DNA from: Bullera alba
Taxonomy: Eukaryota; Basidiomycota; Tremellomycetes; Tremellales; Bulleraceae
NCBI GenBank assembly: GCA_001600095.1
Contig: BCIX01000006.1
Coordinates: 434,001 to 498,000 of the forward strand
Length of the DNA: 64,000 nucleotides
Direction of reading: 5' to 3'
A program made the translations under genes and the position numbers. How positions within the stretch are numbered: the first letter of the stretch is position 1; the number at the start of each line of letters is the position of its first letter. This document shows, in pieces, positions 9,962 through 19,345 of the stretch. Below the pieces are notes generated by a model that was given only the letters and a program-made list of their open reading frames with translations, had not been told where the DNA came from and did not search any database.

Positions 9962-11110
9962 ATGGCTTCCGAGCGCCCAGTATCAACAGATGGCACCGCT
10001 GCTCAAAGTCAAAGTGCGTTGTTCACCTTACCGGGGCAGAAGACACTATCACTGCCATACCGAGACTCGACCATCGGAGGTGGAATCAAGCAGGAGTCCG
10101 AATCAGACCCCATGCAAGGTATCCAAGAGTCTCGAGCAGGGATCAAGCAAGAAGACATGGATGGTGGGCAGCACTTCAAGCAAGAGAGTGACAACGGCAG
10201 TGTCCCTGGAGCCGCATCGGGTCCCGACGAGGGAGCACACAAGTCTGTTATCGTCAAGTGCGAGCCGGAGCACCGTTCCATCGCTGAGAGCCCCACATCC
10301 GATCAACCGATGAGCGGAGAAGAAAGCGGGAACGTTGACGAGATGGAGAAAGACGAGGAGGAAGAGAGTGATGAAGAGAGCTGCTACGTGCAACGTGAGC
10401 ACGACCATGGTCTTCATAGCGATAAATGGGGAAACGATTTGCTCAAGCGCATCTTCACCAGCACGCGTGGCGACCTTTGGGAATTGTTTTGCGCAAGTAC
10501 AGAGCTGAGCCGGAAATCAGATGACAGCCTACAGCCAAACAAGTCCGACGATCTCGACTCTTCCTACCTCGTCCAGGGAGCGCTTCCACTGGGGACCACA
10601 TTCTTCACGACCAGTCCTGAAGCGTATGCAATGAAGGCGCTGGGCCTCAACAATTTTCTCGGCAGTGCAGAACTTGAGATGACAGCGGAAGGAGGTCAAG
10701 AAGTTGACGGAGCAACAGTCACTCTATTCGACCACAGACAGGTGTTCCAAGCTATCACGGAGCTCGGCCGGCCGGACAAGCACATCCCCACACACGACAT
10801 GTGGTGCGGAACCCAACAGGGAGAGGACAAAATTACGGCCCAGGATTGGAATCGTCCCTTCAATCGGGACAGATTGGGATCACAAGCCGACGTGCTCGAA
10901 TGGAACCTTGGGACTATTGCTGGAGTCGTGATCGAGGACGGGGAGTCTGAGGACGAGGCGTTTAAGGACGAGGGGTTTCAGGAAGAGGTGTCTGAGGACG
11001 AGGAGTCTGAGCAGATGTCGATGATCCATCTTAAGGTGGTACTACGAGCTAGGTCATACAGGAACTTCGTCCCTCCATGGGTCTCTGATTCCCATCTTCA
11101 GAGTCTATAG
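9962..11110 (+). CDS. Unknown protein, member C of the local tandem family
   Basis: Intronless, 382 residues from ATG 9962. The N-terminal region carries four clean psi-K-x-E motifs (IKQE, IKQE, FKQE, VKCE; residues about 40-100), the consensus for SUMO attachment, in acidic context. Then come a run of E and D, the shared core WGNDLLKRIF, MKALGLNNFLGSAEL, QAITELGRPDKHIPTHDMW and FNRDRL, and LEWNLGTIAGVVIE. An E/D-rich repeat (SEDEAFKDEGFQEEVSEDEE) inserted here makes C longer than B. The end is VVLRARSYRNFVPPW. Function unknown; the family looks lineage-restricted, but this needs a database search. Confidence 0.75.
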   Translation: MASERPVSTDGTAAQSQSALFTLPGQKTLSLPYRDSTIGGGIKQESESDPMQGIQESRAGIKQEDMDGGQHFKQESDNGSVPGAASGPDEGAHKSVIVKCEPEHRSIAESPTSDQPMSGEESGNVDEMEKDEEEESDEESCYVQREHDHGLHSDKWGNDLLKRIFTSTRGDLWELFCASTELSRKSDDSLQPNKSDDLDSSYLVQGALPLGTTFFTTSPEAYAMKALGLNNFLGSAELEMTAEGGQEVDGATVTLFDHRQVFQAITELGRPDKHIPTHDMWCGTQQGEDKITAQDWNRPFNRDRLGSQADVLEWNLGTIAGVVIEDGESEDEAFKDEGFQEEVSEDEESEQMSMIHLKVVLRARSYRNFVPPWVSDSHLQSL

Positions 11111-11225
11111 GACATAGGGTGATCAGTATGGAGTGGACGCAGGGCATCGAGGTACTAGGTAAACAGTATGCATGTTTGAGCGGGTCTGGCTACATGTGAT
11201 CGAGGTCCTACGATCATCCTCAGCT

Positions 11226-11750
11226 TCAACCGAAGAACGACAACCAAGATGAGCTGGGTAGACTATTCAATGCCCTGTCCAGCTGTCTCTGCAGGTCTCG
11301 ATTCTCGTGTGCCAACACCGAGTTCCTCTCCTCAGCCTCCATCATTGCCTTCTCATGCCCACTGATCATCTCTGAAAGACCTTGTGTAGTCTCTTTAGCC
11401 TTGGACAGCTCAGTCTTACTCTTTCGCCAGCCGTCCCTGAGGTCGTCGATCATCTGCTCGTACTTGTACAGCTTCGCGTCCCCGTCGACGGTCTGCTGCT
11501 CGAGATCTGAGATCCTGGCTTTCAGCGAGTTGGTGGTCGCCCACGGCAATCTCGCCTCGCCAGCGGTGGAGCTTTCAAATCCTTGACCACCGAAATCAGA
11601 TTCGTCCTTGTACCCAAAGGTCAAATCCTTAAAGAATGACATCACCTCCTCATGGTTCTTCTGGGTTTGAGTAGCGAGGGAGCGGATGCCAGTGTCGATG
11701 TCCCCCAGTCCTAATACGGTGTCACGATCCTCATCGGAGCTCATCGTCAT
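11226..11750 (-). CDS. Coiled-coil protein of unknown function
   Basis: About 174 residues if translation starts at MTMSSDEDRD (ATG at 11750; a second ATG at 11744). Upstream in-frame sequence to 11870 has no better start context. Residues 85-165 (LKARISDLEQQTVDGDAKLY, EQMIDDLRDGWRKSKTEL, AMMEAEERNSVLAHENRDLQ) form a long charged heptad-like helix, consistent with a coiled coil; the end is SSSWLSFFG. No known family was recognised. It converges on gene C, and the pair was duplicated together, leaving a broken copy at 9240-9447. Confidence 0.6.
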   Translation of the reverse strand: MTMSSDEDRDTVLGLGDIDTGIRSLATQTQKNHEEVMSFFKDLTFGYKDESDFGGQGFESSTAGEARLPWATTNSLKARISDLEQQTVDGDAKLYKYEQMIDDLRDGWRKSKTELSKAKETTQGLSEMISGHEKAMMEAEERNSVLAHENRDLQRQLDRALNSLPSSSWLSFFG

Positions 11751-12236
11751 GTGGAATTGTGGATCGTAGATTACTGGTGCCAGATGTGTATCCCTGGTAC
11801 AGTATAGGCGTGGCCGTGTGTTGGAAACGGATTGACGTTGTGAACGGGAAGACTGTGTATTACGCAGCACTCTACATTCTACAGCCTTCGGCCAGCTCAG
11901 TGGCGACTTTTAGCTCGGGGTTGGACAGAGAAAGGATCATGTGTTCGAAACTCGTGATGTATGAAGACAATGGTGCTAATTGCTGGGGCAAAGAGGCGAC
12001 GCGTAGATGGTTGAAGGCGAAGCCATATTCGCCAACGATTTCCGATGGCTTCGTCTGCGCAGACGAGAGGGCCGAGGACGACCGGAAGGCTAGTGCAAGA
12101 TGGACCGATGGAGGCTTCCTCGCCGCAAGGATGAATTCGACGTACTCGCACACAAGTAATCGACTCCTACTGACCTATGTACCATGTCGCCACTGAGCCA
12201 CTCAGCCTAGTATTATTAGCCGATAAGGTGTGACTC
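11751..12236. other. Intergenic, no supported gene
   Basis: Two overlapping open frames on opposite strands exist here (11759-12196 plus, 11872-12153 minus), but neither begins with ATG and neither shows a recognisable motif. It is treated as the promoter of the coiled-coil gene plus the 3' flank of the next gene. Confidence 0.45.
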
Positions 12237-12689
12237 TCATCTGAACTGAGCCAGCCAGCCTCGGTCTGCGTTCTCCCTCAACTCTTCCCTTGCTGATGAA
12301 GATCCGTCCGCTTGAGCCGAACCGGCTTGCCTCATCATGGTTCGATTCACCGACCTTGCACACTGTCCTTCCACCGTATTCTCCAATCCATCCAAGCTCA
12401 TCTGCAGGGTATTGCGATCCACATCACTGAGTCCATCCACCGAGCGAAGAAGGGATCTGAAGCTTTGGAAGGCATTGCGGATTTCCTGGTCGGGGTCCGG
12501 TCCGTTCTCGAGATCGTTGTAGAAGTCATCCACGGCGTTTGTGTGGCCGGCTGAGTGGGGCCAGTGCTCCGTCTGCTCGGAGAACGTAGGAGTGCCCGTG
12601 TCTTCATCGTCGTCGGAAGAGGGTCTGCCACCACTGTTAGTCAGCGTTGGGGCATTGCTGTTCTCCTCCGATTCAATAAGTCCTGGCAT
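12237..12689 (-). CDS. Small acidic hypothetical protein
   Basis: A 150-residue intronless frame from MPGLIESEENSN to ENADRGWLAQFR. Not recognised. The N-terminal 60 residues are disordered (SSDDDEDTGTPTFSEQTEH). The middle is helical with FQSFRSLLRSVDG and LQMSLDGLENTVEGQ. A related pattern (FKTFREDLSF, VMQSVDGLEDKLTVG) occurs in the neighbouring frame at 12996-13307, suggesting a local duplicate. No signal or membrane segment. Confidence 0.45.
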   Translation of the reverse strand: MPGLIESEENSNAPTLTNSGGRPSSDDDEDTGTPTFSEQTEHWPHSAGHTNAVDDFYNDLENGPDPDQEIRNAFQSFRSLLRSVDGLSDVDRNTLQMSLDGLENTVEGQCARSVNRTMMRQAGSAQADGSSSAREELRENADRGWLAQFR

Positions 12690-12995
12690 CTGGATGAAGA
12701 TTCAGAGTCCGCGTTGGTATACCAAGTTGAAGAGTACAGTGATCTGTTAAGTCAGACGAGGAGGGAGAGGTGGGGGACATGCAGTATCCTAAATCCACTT
12801 GAGGCTTAAGAATCGAGCGCCAGAGGCTTTGTGAAACGTATCAGCACGATAGGCAACAAAGGACGAGCGTAGATCCTATCACCGTGGGTGTGGCAGTCAG
12901 ATAGTGCATGGCATGTGCTAGAACAGTCTAGATCAGCCGGGGCAACACATGCCGCTCTACTGGAACTCATGGGCATACGTAGATCAGTCTGTCTA

Positions 12996-13307
12996 TCAGG
13001 AGATGGTCTCACCGGTGCCACGGCGAAGGCACAACTCCATACTCGACGTGACAGACGCAATGCAGGCGCTTTTGAGCTCTTTGGCCCCGACGGTCAACTT
13101 GTCCTCCAGCCCATCGACGGACTGCATGACTTTGCTCAAAGCCTCTTGGTCGATGACAGAGCCGAGTGTGAAGCTGAGGTCTTCTCGGAACGTCTTGAAA
13201 TCGCCGTGTAGTGCGTTGAGGTAGTCTGGGAATGTACCCGTCCGACTCGAGGTGTTCCTGGCTTGCTTCGTCTCAGTCCCATTGGATTCGGTCGGCTCTA
13301 GTCTCAC
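12996..13307 (-). pseudogene. Possible degenerate paralogue of the gene at 12237
   Basis: The frame from 13307 reads RLEPTESNGTETKQARN, DYLNALHGDFKTFREDL and VMQSVDGLEDKLTVGAKEL, related to the neighbour in the F-x-[ST]-F-R and S-x-D-G-L-E segments. There is no usable ATG: the nearest in-frame one, at 13337, is followed after seven codons by TAG. At the 3' end a GTGAGA donor (about 13001) and a TTCCAGTAG acceptor could add a short last exon ending near 12930. It could be a gene with a first exon that was not found, or a decayed copy. Confidence 0.35.
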
Positions 13308-13337
13308 CGGCTACACTCGGTCGTCGTTCGGATTCAT

Positions 13338-13855
13338 GGTGCTTGAAAAGGGGTTGGTATGTAGGTGACTTAGTGGCTGGACGGTAGACGTCAGTGGTGG
13401 ACCGTGGAAGTGGCAACTGTAAGAGTGAGAGTGATGAAAGAGGAGAGAGAGCTCGTCAGCGGCGAGTCTTATTATCCAGAGATACCGTCATTTGGGCAAA
13501 TCACCTCGCGTATTCAAACGCGTATGGTCAGAATGAGTACAAAGGATGGTCATGACATGACGTGCTTACCGACATGTCTCGAATCTCGCTCCTTCTGATT
13601 AGGAGGAGCTGTCAAAGGAGATTGATGTCACTTTGAGCTTCAAATCCGGTAGTGGCATCTGACAGAGTTCCAGTCAAGTGACCTGTGATGATATTCAGTG
13701 GATCCATCCCAGGCAGGACAAGGGCTAAGGGCGTCACAGGTCGTTATACATCGTTGATTCGTGGCGTTACAAGTGACATGTGGACTCGAGTCGTCGATAG
13801 GTCTTAATCGATAAGGCATCGGAACCGCCGGATGGTACTCCATGTCTCGGCGGGT
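13338..13855. other. Intergenic, no feature seen
   Basis: No supported reading frame, repeat or RNA gene is visible between the degenerate small gene and the 3' end of TRM44. Confidence 0.5.
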
Positions 13856-16800
13856 CTAGTGGTCGGACGCTTTGCCCTCCTTCTCCCTGATCTTGAACTG
13901 GCCTCTGGCTCTGACTTCATTGACCTGCTCCATCGCCCACTCCCTGCACTCCCTCAGATCTTCATCCTTCGCCCATCGTTTCCGAGCTGACCAATCGTCA
14001 GACATGACACACGGGCTGCACTCACCAATGATTCCCCAGCCCTTGGTACTGGGTATCCTAAGCGGTTCCCTCTCCCACTCCCAACCGCATTTCAAACCGC
14101 AGTATCCCAGCCAGATCAGGTACGCCTTGTACCGACTATTCCCCTCTTCTAGCCCTTTGCCAAACCCGCCGTCCGGAGTGGCCGGGTGTGAGGGTGGGGT
14201 GTAGACCAATGGAGTGAATGGCCCGTCGAGGGTGTGCAAGCAGCAAGGCAAGGAGAGCGAGGGGACTGGTCGGGCGGGTAGGAGGGAGAGCAATGGGATC
14301 CATGGCTACACCTCGTCAGCCCCTCGTCACCTGCACGTATCCGGTGGTATAGCTGGACAAGTGGGAAATGCACTTACGGTGATTTCGTCCGCGTGGTTCC
14401 CGATGATGAAGCAATCCTCCTTGATGGGGCAGTCCTCTTTGGATCGCTTGACCCACTCGTCGCTGTACCACTCGTCCAGCGAGGCTGGGAACCATTCGGG
14501 AAAGGCGATTGGAAGCTCTACAAGGGCATCCCGAGTGGTGGGAGGGTATAATGGCCAAGTACGTCTAGCACGCAGCTCGTACCCTTTGCCTATGTATCCC
14601 TGGAGACAGAGATTAGCGTTTACTTCATGGTGTGGCTGATCTCGACTATGATCGCCGTATCGCTCACCTCTGCAGTGAGGATGTGCACCAACAGACCATT
14701 TCCCTATGTGTGATTTCAGTCATGCGATCCCAGCCTTCAGAGGATGGTGGCACTCACGCATCCCAGGTCCACGAAACCACCAGGAGGACGCCCCCAGCTG
14801 TCCCACTGTCGTGCCGAATTCCCCGTGTCGCTGGAACTCGGGGTGACGGGCTTGTACATATCTTTCCAGAGGAGCATGAGGAATGAAGCGATGGCGACGT
14901 CCTGTGCGGCGTAATGGGAGAAGTCGGCGGTGGGGAGAGAAGGGTCGTTTGGTAAGCTTGCGTCCGTGGGCTAGGGAATGTTGGCTCATTTCAAGCGATA
15001 CACGCTGGACATAGGCAGGAGGATTGAATGAGTTCGTAGGGAGGAGACAGAAGATCAAGTCTTGGTGCAAGGCAAAGGTCGGCGTTGGGAAGTAGAGGTT
15101 GCGTAGCGAGACGGGTAGAGCAACAGCTTTCGCTCGGGAAGAATGTAGGGAGATGATTACGCCCAAGACTGTTGCCCTCCGTCCCGGCAGAGAAATGACA
15201 CTCAAAGCGGCTCACCTTCCATACGTGCCGCTTGACATCCTCAATCTTGTTCCTACCTGGCTTGCTGGCCCTCGAGTCGAGATGCCGATGCCGCTCCTTG
15301 AGCTCTAGGTAGAGATCCTGAAATGACTCCTTCTTCACCAGCACCTGCAAGTCGTCAGCTAGCGGCATTGAACTCTGTGGTTGAGCGAGACTGTATGAGT
15401 GGCTAGGAGATCTATGCTCAGGCCCGCATGTGTGCATGTTGTACATTGCAACAACCTCCTCAACCACAAGTCCTCCGCTTGTTCACTCCTCCCTGTCCAC
15501 AACCCACCCTCCCCCTTCGTCATCACTGCCTTCACTCCCACTCACGTCGTGATGCATCCGCTTCTGATACCCCGTCATGTCCCCATACGACTGTTTGTAC
15601 ACGCGTTCCAGGAGTGCGAGGCAGGTCCGATCCGTCCTTTCCGACGCCTGCTTGGCCTTCTTTGCCGATTGTTCCGCCTGGGCTTTGGCCTCGGCTTCCT
15701 CCTGCGGATCCACTTCGGGCTCTGTTGACGATTGTTCCCCTGGGGAGGTGGCTCCGGAAAGACCTAGACCGCCGTGGTGACCGTCGTTCTGGCCAATATG
15801 ATCCAGGATGACGGGGACGTCACGCCCATTGAGCTCGCTCTCCATGATAGTGGCGGGAGGCTTGATCTCAGCGTCTTGAGCTTCTTGGGATACCGTGCCG
15901 TCCTCCCCAACGGGCGGAGCGGCAAGTGGAGACCGCTTCCGAGGGGAGCGAACCTGTCGGATGGATAAGGACCCGCTGATGACTGGGTTTCCGGGTAATG
16001 TCGCCGGCATAGTCTCGGTGTGAGTGTCCCTAGGGTCGACGCCGTCGATGCTGACTTGTTTGGTAGTAGGGCTGAGTGTCGAGCTAGAGTCGGTCTCTCT
16101 CTGCCGGGAGGGGAAGGGGAGGTATGCGATTGATAGACGAGCCACGGGCTTCACCGGCTCTGCGCTATCGGCAGAAGTGGGAGGATGTTCAGAGGTCGGC
16201 GTAGGGGGGAGTTCGACAGCGGCAGCTTTTGTCGATGTCGTCGTGGGAAGGGGTAGAGGTTGATAGATGAACGCAATCTTCTGAACCGAGGGGTGGTAGA
16301 ATGGGATATCCTCAGGTGTCGAGACTTGTGGTATCATCAAGACCACTCCAAACTCCTTCTCATCCTCCTCTTCCGTGGTACGCTTGACCGAGGCCGTATT
16401 GCCTTCTTCCTCTTGCTTCTTCTGATCCACCTCGTCCATGCCTTGTGGCGTGGTACTCTTCTTGACACGCTTGTACATGATTACCCTTTGATTCAACTTG
16501 CCATCCCTCGACACTTGCTTTGGGATCAACTTGTTCCACAGCTCTTCCACCCTTTGCAGACCATACTCTGCTCCCAGGCCCAGTTCGAGGTGCGACGACA
16601 GCACATTTTCCAATTCGTGCTTTTCCTCGTCGTCTGCCTCGTCGGTGGAGACGGAGGATGGTGGGTCTATGGGGTCTGCGCGAAGAATGAGCGATGAATT
16701 CCTCTCTGGGTGCACGGAGAGGTCTTTGAGTGCGGCGAAAAAGTGCGCTAGGCGGAATTGCACGTCGTGGGAGTATGGCTCCACCCAGCTCGAAGTTGCC

Positions 16801-17015
16801 GGTTGCTCGCTCGCAGAGTGAGAGTGGACGACATTAGGTCGAGTGTGTGATGAGGTCGAGGTAGGCGGGGGGTTCAGGATACAAGTGGTGTTGAGTGGAC
16901 TCGACTCTGGCTTGGTCGGTCGGAAAGAGGGTCGGGTGATGGGCGTCGAGTCGGTTGACGGGGTGTTGCTGACCTTGTCGGGCTGACTTTCGACCTGACT
17001 ATTGTTGCCGCCCAT
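13856..17015 (-). CDS. TRM44: tRNA(Ser) (uracil-44-2'-O)-methyltransferase
   Basis: Exon 1 (17015-15546) and exon 2 (15344-15216) join in phase 0 to give ERVYKQSYGDMTGYQKRMHH then ESFQDLYLELKERH, the conserved Trm44 entry to the catalytic part. After an unusually long intron (15215-14902) follow DVAIASFLMLLWKDMY, the AdoMet motif FVDLGCGNGLLVHIL, GKGYELRARRTWPLY, FIIGNHADEITPWIPLL and LPCCLHTLDG. The last exon is RKRWAKDEDLRECREW...KASDH. The enzyme methylates U44 of tRNA-Ser in the cytoplasm. The N-terminal 150-400 region is disordered and S/T/P/E-rich, making this homologue long. The start MGGNNSQVES is the first ATG of the open frame. Tail-to-head with the GPI-protein gene. Confidence 0.93.
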
Positions 17016-17384
17016 GGTGATGAGGTCACAAGTGCTAGAGACAGATATGGATACAAGGTGAGGCTGGATACAAGATGTAGGGAGAACAGTGGGGCCTTGA
17101 GAACGGATGGACCGATGGGAAATGAAACGAAAGAAATTTCAGGTTCGTTTCAAGTGATGACGTAGAGCCGTGTGCAGATAGCGGAACTCTAGTGACGGCG
17201 CCTATCATCTCACGTTGTATCTAGACACGGATACCTTCGGCGAGCGTAGGCTAGACACTGCATCACAGTCTGTACACATGCAGGCCGAAAGAAAGGGGTT
17301 GCATTGTCCATGTCAAGCTGTAAAAGCGAAAGCCAAAGGAAAACCCCTCGACTGGTGTATTCTATAAAACGCTCTGGTCCACGT
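17016..17384. other. Intergenic between TRM44 start and surface-protein stop
   Basis: TRM44 promoter plus the 3' flank of the upstream surface-protein gene, both on the minus strand. Nothing else was recognised. Confidence 0.5.
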
Positions 17385-18264
17385 CTAGATGGTAACGCCA
17401 ATGATGCCCGCAGCGACGGCGAACAGCGAGATGAGACCGGTGGGAGCGTCAAAGTTGGCAAGGGCAGCGCCCGTGGGTTGCGTTTGCTATCATAGCATTA
17501 GCGTCCATCTAGTGAAGTAATTGCAAGAGTTTACTCACCGAGTTGGGGATTCCACCAGACGCATCTCCCGAGTTGGCATTGACAACGGCACCACTGCTGG
17601 TCGCGGGGACGTTGGACGTTGTCGTGGTTTGCCTGACGGTCGTTGGGGCGACACCGGTGGTCGTGCTGGACGAGGCAGCAGCGCTTGACCTAGAGTTGGA
17701 TCCGCCAGAGGTGATGTTGAACTGACCAGACTGGGCGAGAATAGCGAAACCGCTGTTACCGGCATTTGGCTTGGCAACGAGGTTGATCTGGAAGGCGGTA
17801 CCTTCTGGCCAGTTGCCCGAGGGGTAGGAGATGGTCGTGGATTGCGAGCTCGTCGACTGGTCCTCTTTGAGCGTGACGGGAGAGTTGGTCAGGAAGCCGG
17901 CCTGTCAGGGGTCAGCAATGAGACCAAGTTATTAAGAGCAAGCTCGATCGTCGCAGTCTGGAGGAGTAAGAGAGGAGGACTGTTTGCGCAGAGGAGGCTG
18001 GTACTAGCTGCCAAATATCTCGTCGTACAGACGCGTCCGGCGCCCAGGTCCACGTGCTCGGATCCACCAATCGATTTCAGACCCATCACTCACCTGGTTG
18101 ACGAGCTGGATGTCGAATTGCTGGGGGTCAGTGCTCACAGACTCCCAAGAGATTGTCTGCGAGCTTCCCGACTGCCATAGCGAGTCATCGGTGGGGGAGG
18201 TGACTCTGACCGCGTTACTGAGCGAAGCGGCGACGACGAGCGTGGTGAAGATGGCGGTGTACAT
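17385..18264 (-). CDS. Secreted Ser/Thr-rich GPI-type cell-surface protein (Kre9/Knh1-like N-domain)
   Basis: Starts MYTAIFTTLVVAASLSNAVR, a clear signal peptide. Then VTSPTDDSLWQSGSSQTISW and FDIQLVNQ, the pattern of the Kre9/Knh1-like Ig-type domain found in fungal Ser-Thr-rich GPI-anchored proteins. After a roughly 195-base intron come AGFLTNSPVTL and ISYPSGNWPEGTAFQINLVA. A Ser/Thr-rich O-glycosylation stretch (SSAAASSSTTTG and TTTTSNVPATSSG) follows. The last exon ends in a hydrophobic tail, GLISLFAVAAGIIGVTI, preceded by small residues, as for a GPI-attachment signal. Likely role: cell wall or plasma-membrane surface; no enzymatic motif. Confidence 0.8.
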
Positions 18265-19345
18265 GGTGAATAGGAGTTGTGTGTTAAAGAGTGTGGTGAG
18301 CTGAGGAGATCCTGAGAAGATGCAGATGAGCGTGTAGAGACGATGGCAGAGGTGTTGAGATGAGTTGGGATGAGGATACAAGCCAGAGGATGAGGAGAAA
18401 ACGAAAACGCACAGACACGCACAGACTCGAAAAAGCACGCGCGTATACACAGCCTTGAGTGTATTACGTAATGATATCTGCCTGGGCGCAGCTGGGCGCG
18501 TGCCCTCGACAAGCTTTAACAGAGTTAGAGATAAACAACGCTCGTGGTGGCGTCAAAGGCGTTGTTGACGTTTGTTACTTGTCCCATCGGATGGACAGCC
18601 GACCTGCCAAGCCGAGATCGCAAGCCGAGATCGCAAGAACAACGAAGTCCGAGACTAGTCCGAGGCCGTCTCTGCCGGCCGTCTGAGACTCTGAGGAGCT
18701 CTGAGGACTCCGAAGTCCATTAATATTGGCGATCAGTGATCACTGTCACTGGCGTTCAACAGTCATTTCACTGGCAACCTCAGAAGCTGACAGGAGCTGG
18801 ACAAAAGAAACAAAGTCATCGCAAGGTTCGAACACGTTTCGTACTGTTCCCGAGGGGCCGAGAGTCTGCTCTGCGCTACGACTGATGATCGATGAGGCCC
18901 GCTGAGACCGTTGCTTGATGCAACCCCCGGTCCTCGGAGCTCGGAGCGGGACTTGTCTCGCTAGCTGCAGAGATCAGTATCACAATGTGGCCAGATGCCA
19001 GTGTAGGCTGATCCATTCGTGAGTCTGTCACTGTCTGCGAGTGGCACACACATTGAGGCACTTGAGGGCGTGGCCGCGAAGGACGGCGGTTTACCCAGCA
19101 CCGTGGGCGCCCAAACCTAGCTCAGCGGTGGAGGGAACAGGCTTGCAGGGGGCGGAGTACTTCACGCCTATGTAACCCACGGTTTGATTTCCGAATCCCG
19201 GCTGAATCCTTCCGGTCTTTCCGGTGGCGTGATCTGAGCAAAAAAAGATGATCAGTATTCCAGATGCAAAAGATCCCCAAGCTGCCTTCTCTATCAACGA
19301 GTAAGCTCGATCGTCTTCATCTTGTACATTACACCACCTCACATA
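18265..19345. other. Long divergent promoter region
   Basis: About 1.1 kb between the surface-protein gene and MET10. A 13-base direct repeat (gccgagatcgcaa) occurs at about 18612-18636, and a palindromic agtgatcact near 18733. No gene or RNA was recognised. The MET10 leader is probably the last 100 bases. Confidence 0.5.

Larger units (their letters stand above)
7672..11400. repeat. Diverged tandem segmental duplication (two units)
   Basis: Unit 1 runs from about 7672 to 9447 and unit 2 from about 9587 to 11400, offset 1915 bases at the left edge. Each holds 5' flank, a family gene (B or C) and the 3' end of the convergent coiled-coil gene. The left edges share gacggccttcgcag; the gene 3' flanks share gcatcgaagtactagg / gcatcgaggtactagg. 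Coding sequence and flanks have both diverged clearly, so the duplication is not recent. No transposon ends or target-site duplications were seen. Confidence 0.75.

Noticed and set aside
11759..12196. 145-codon plus-strand frame
   Set aside because: Begins with TTG, has no ATG in a useful place and no motif; left as intergenic.
18815..18835. tRNA B-box-like ggttcgaac
   Set aside because: No A box, acceptor stem or anticodon arm at the right spacing; not a tRNA.
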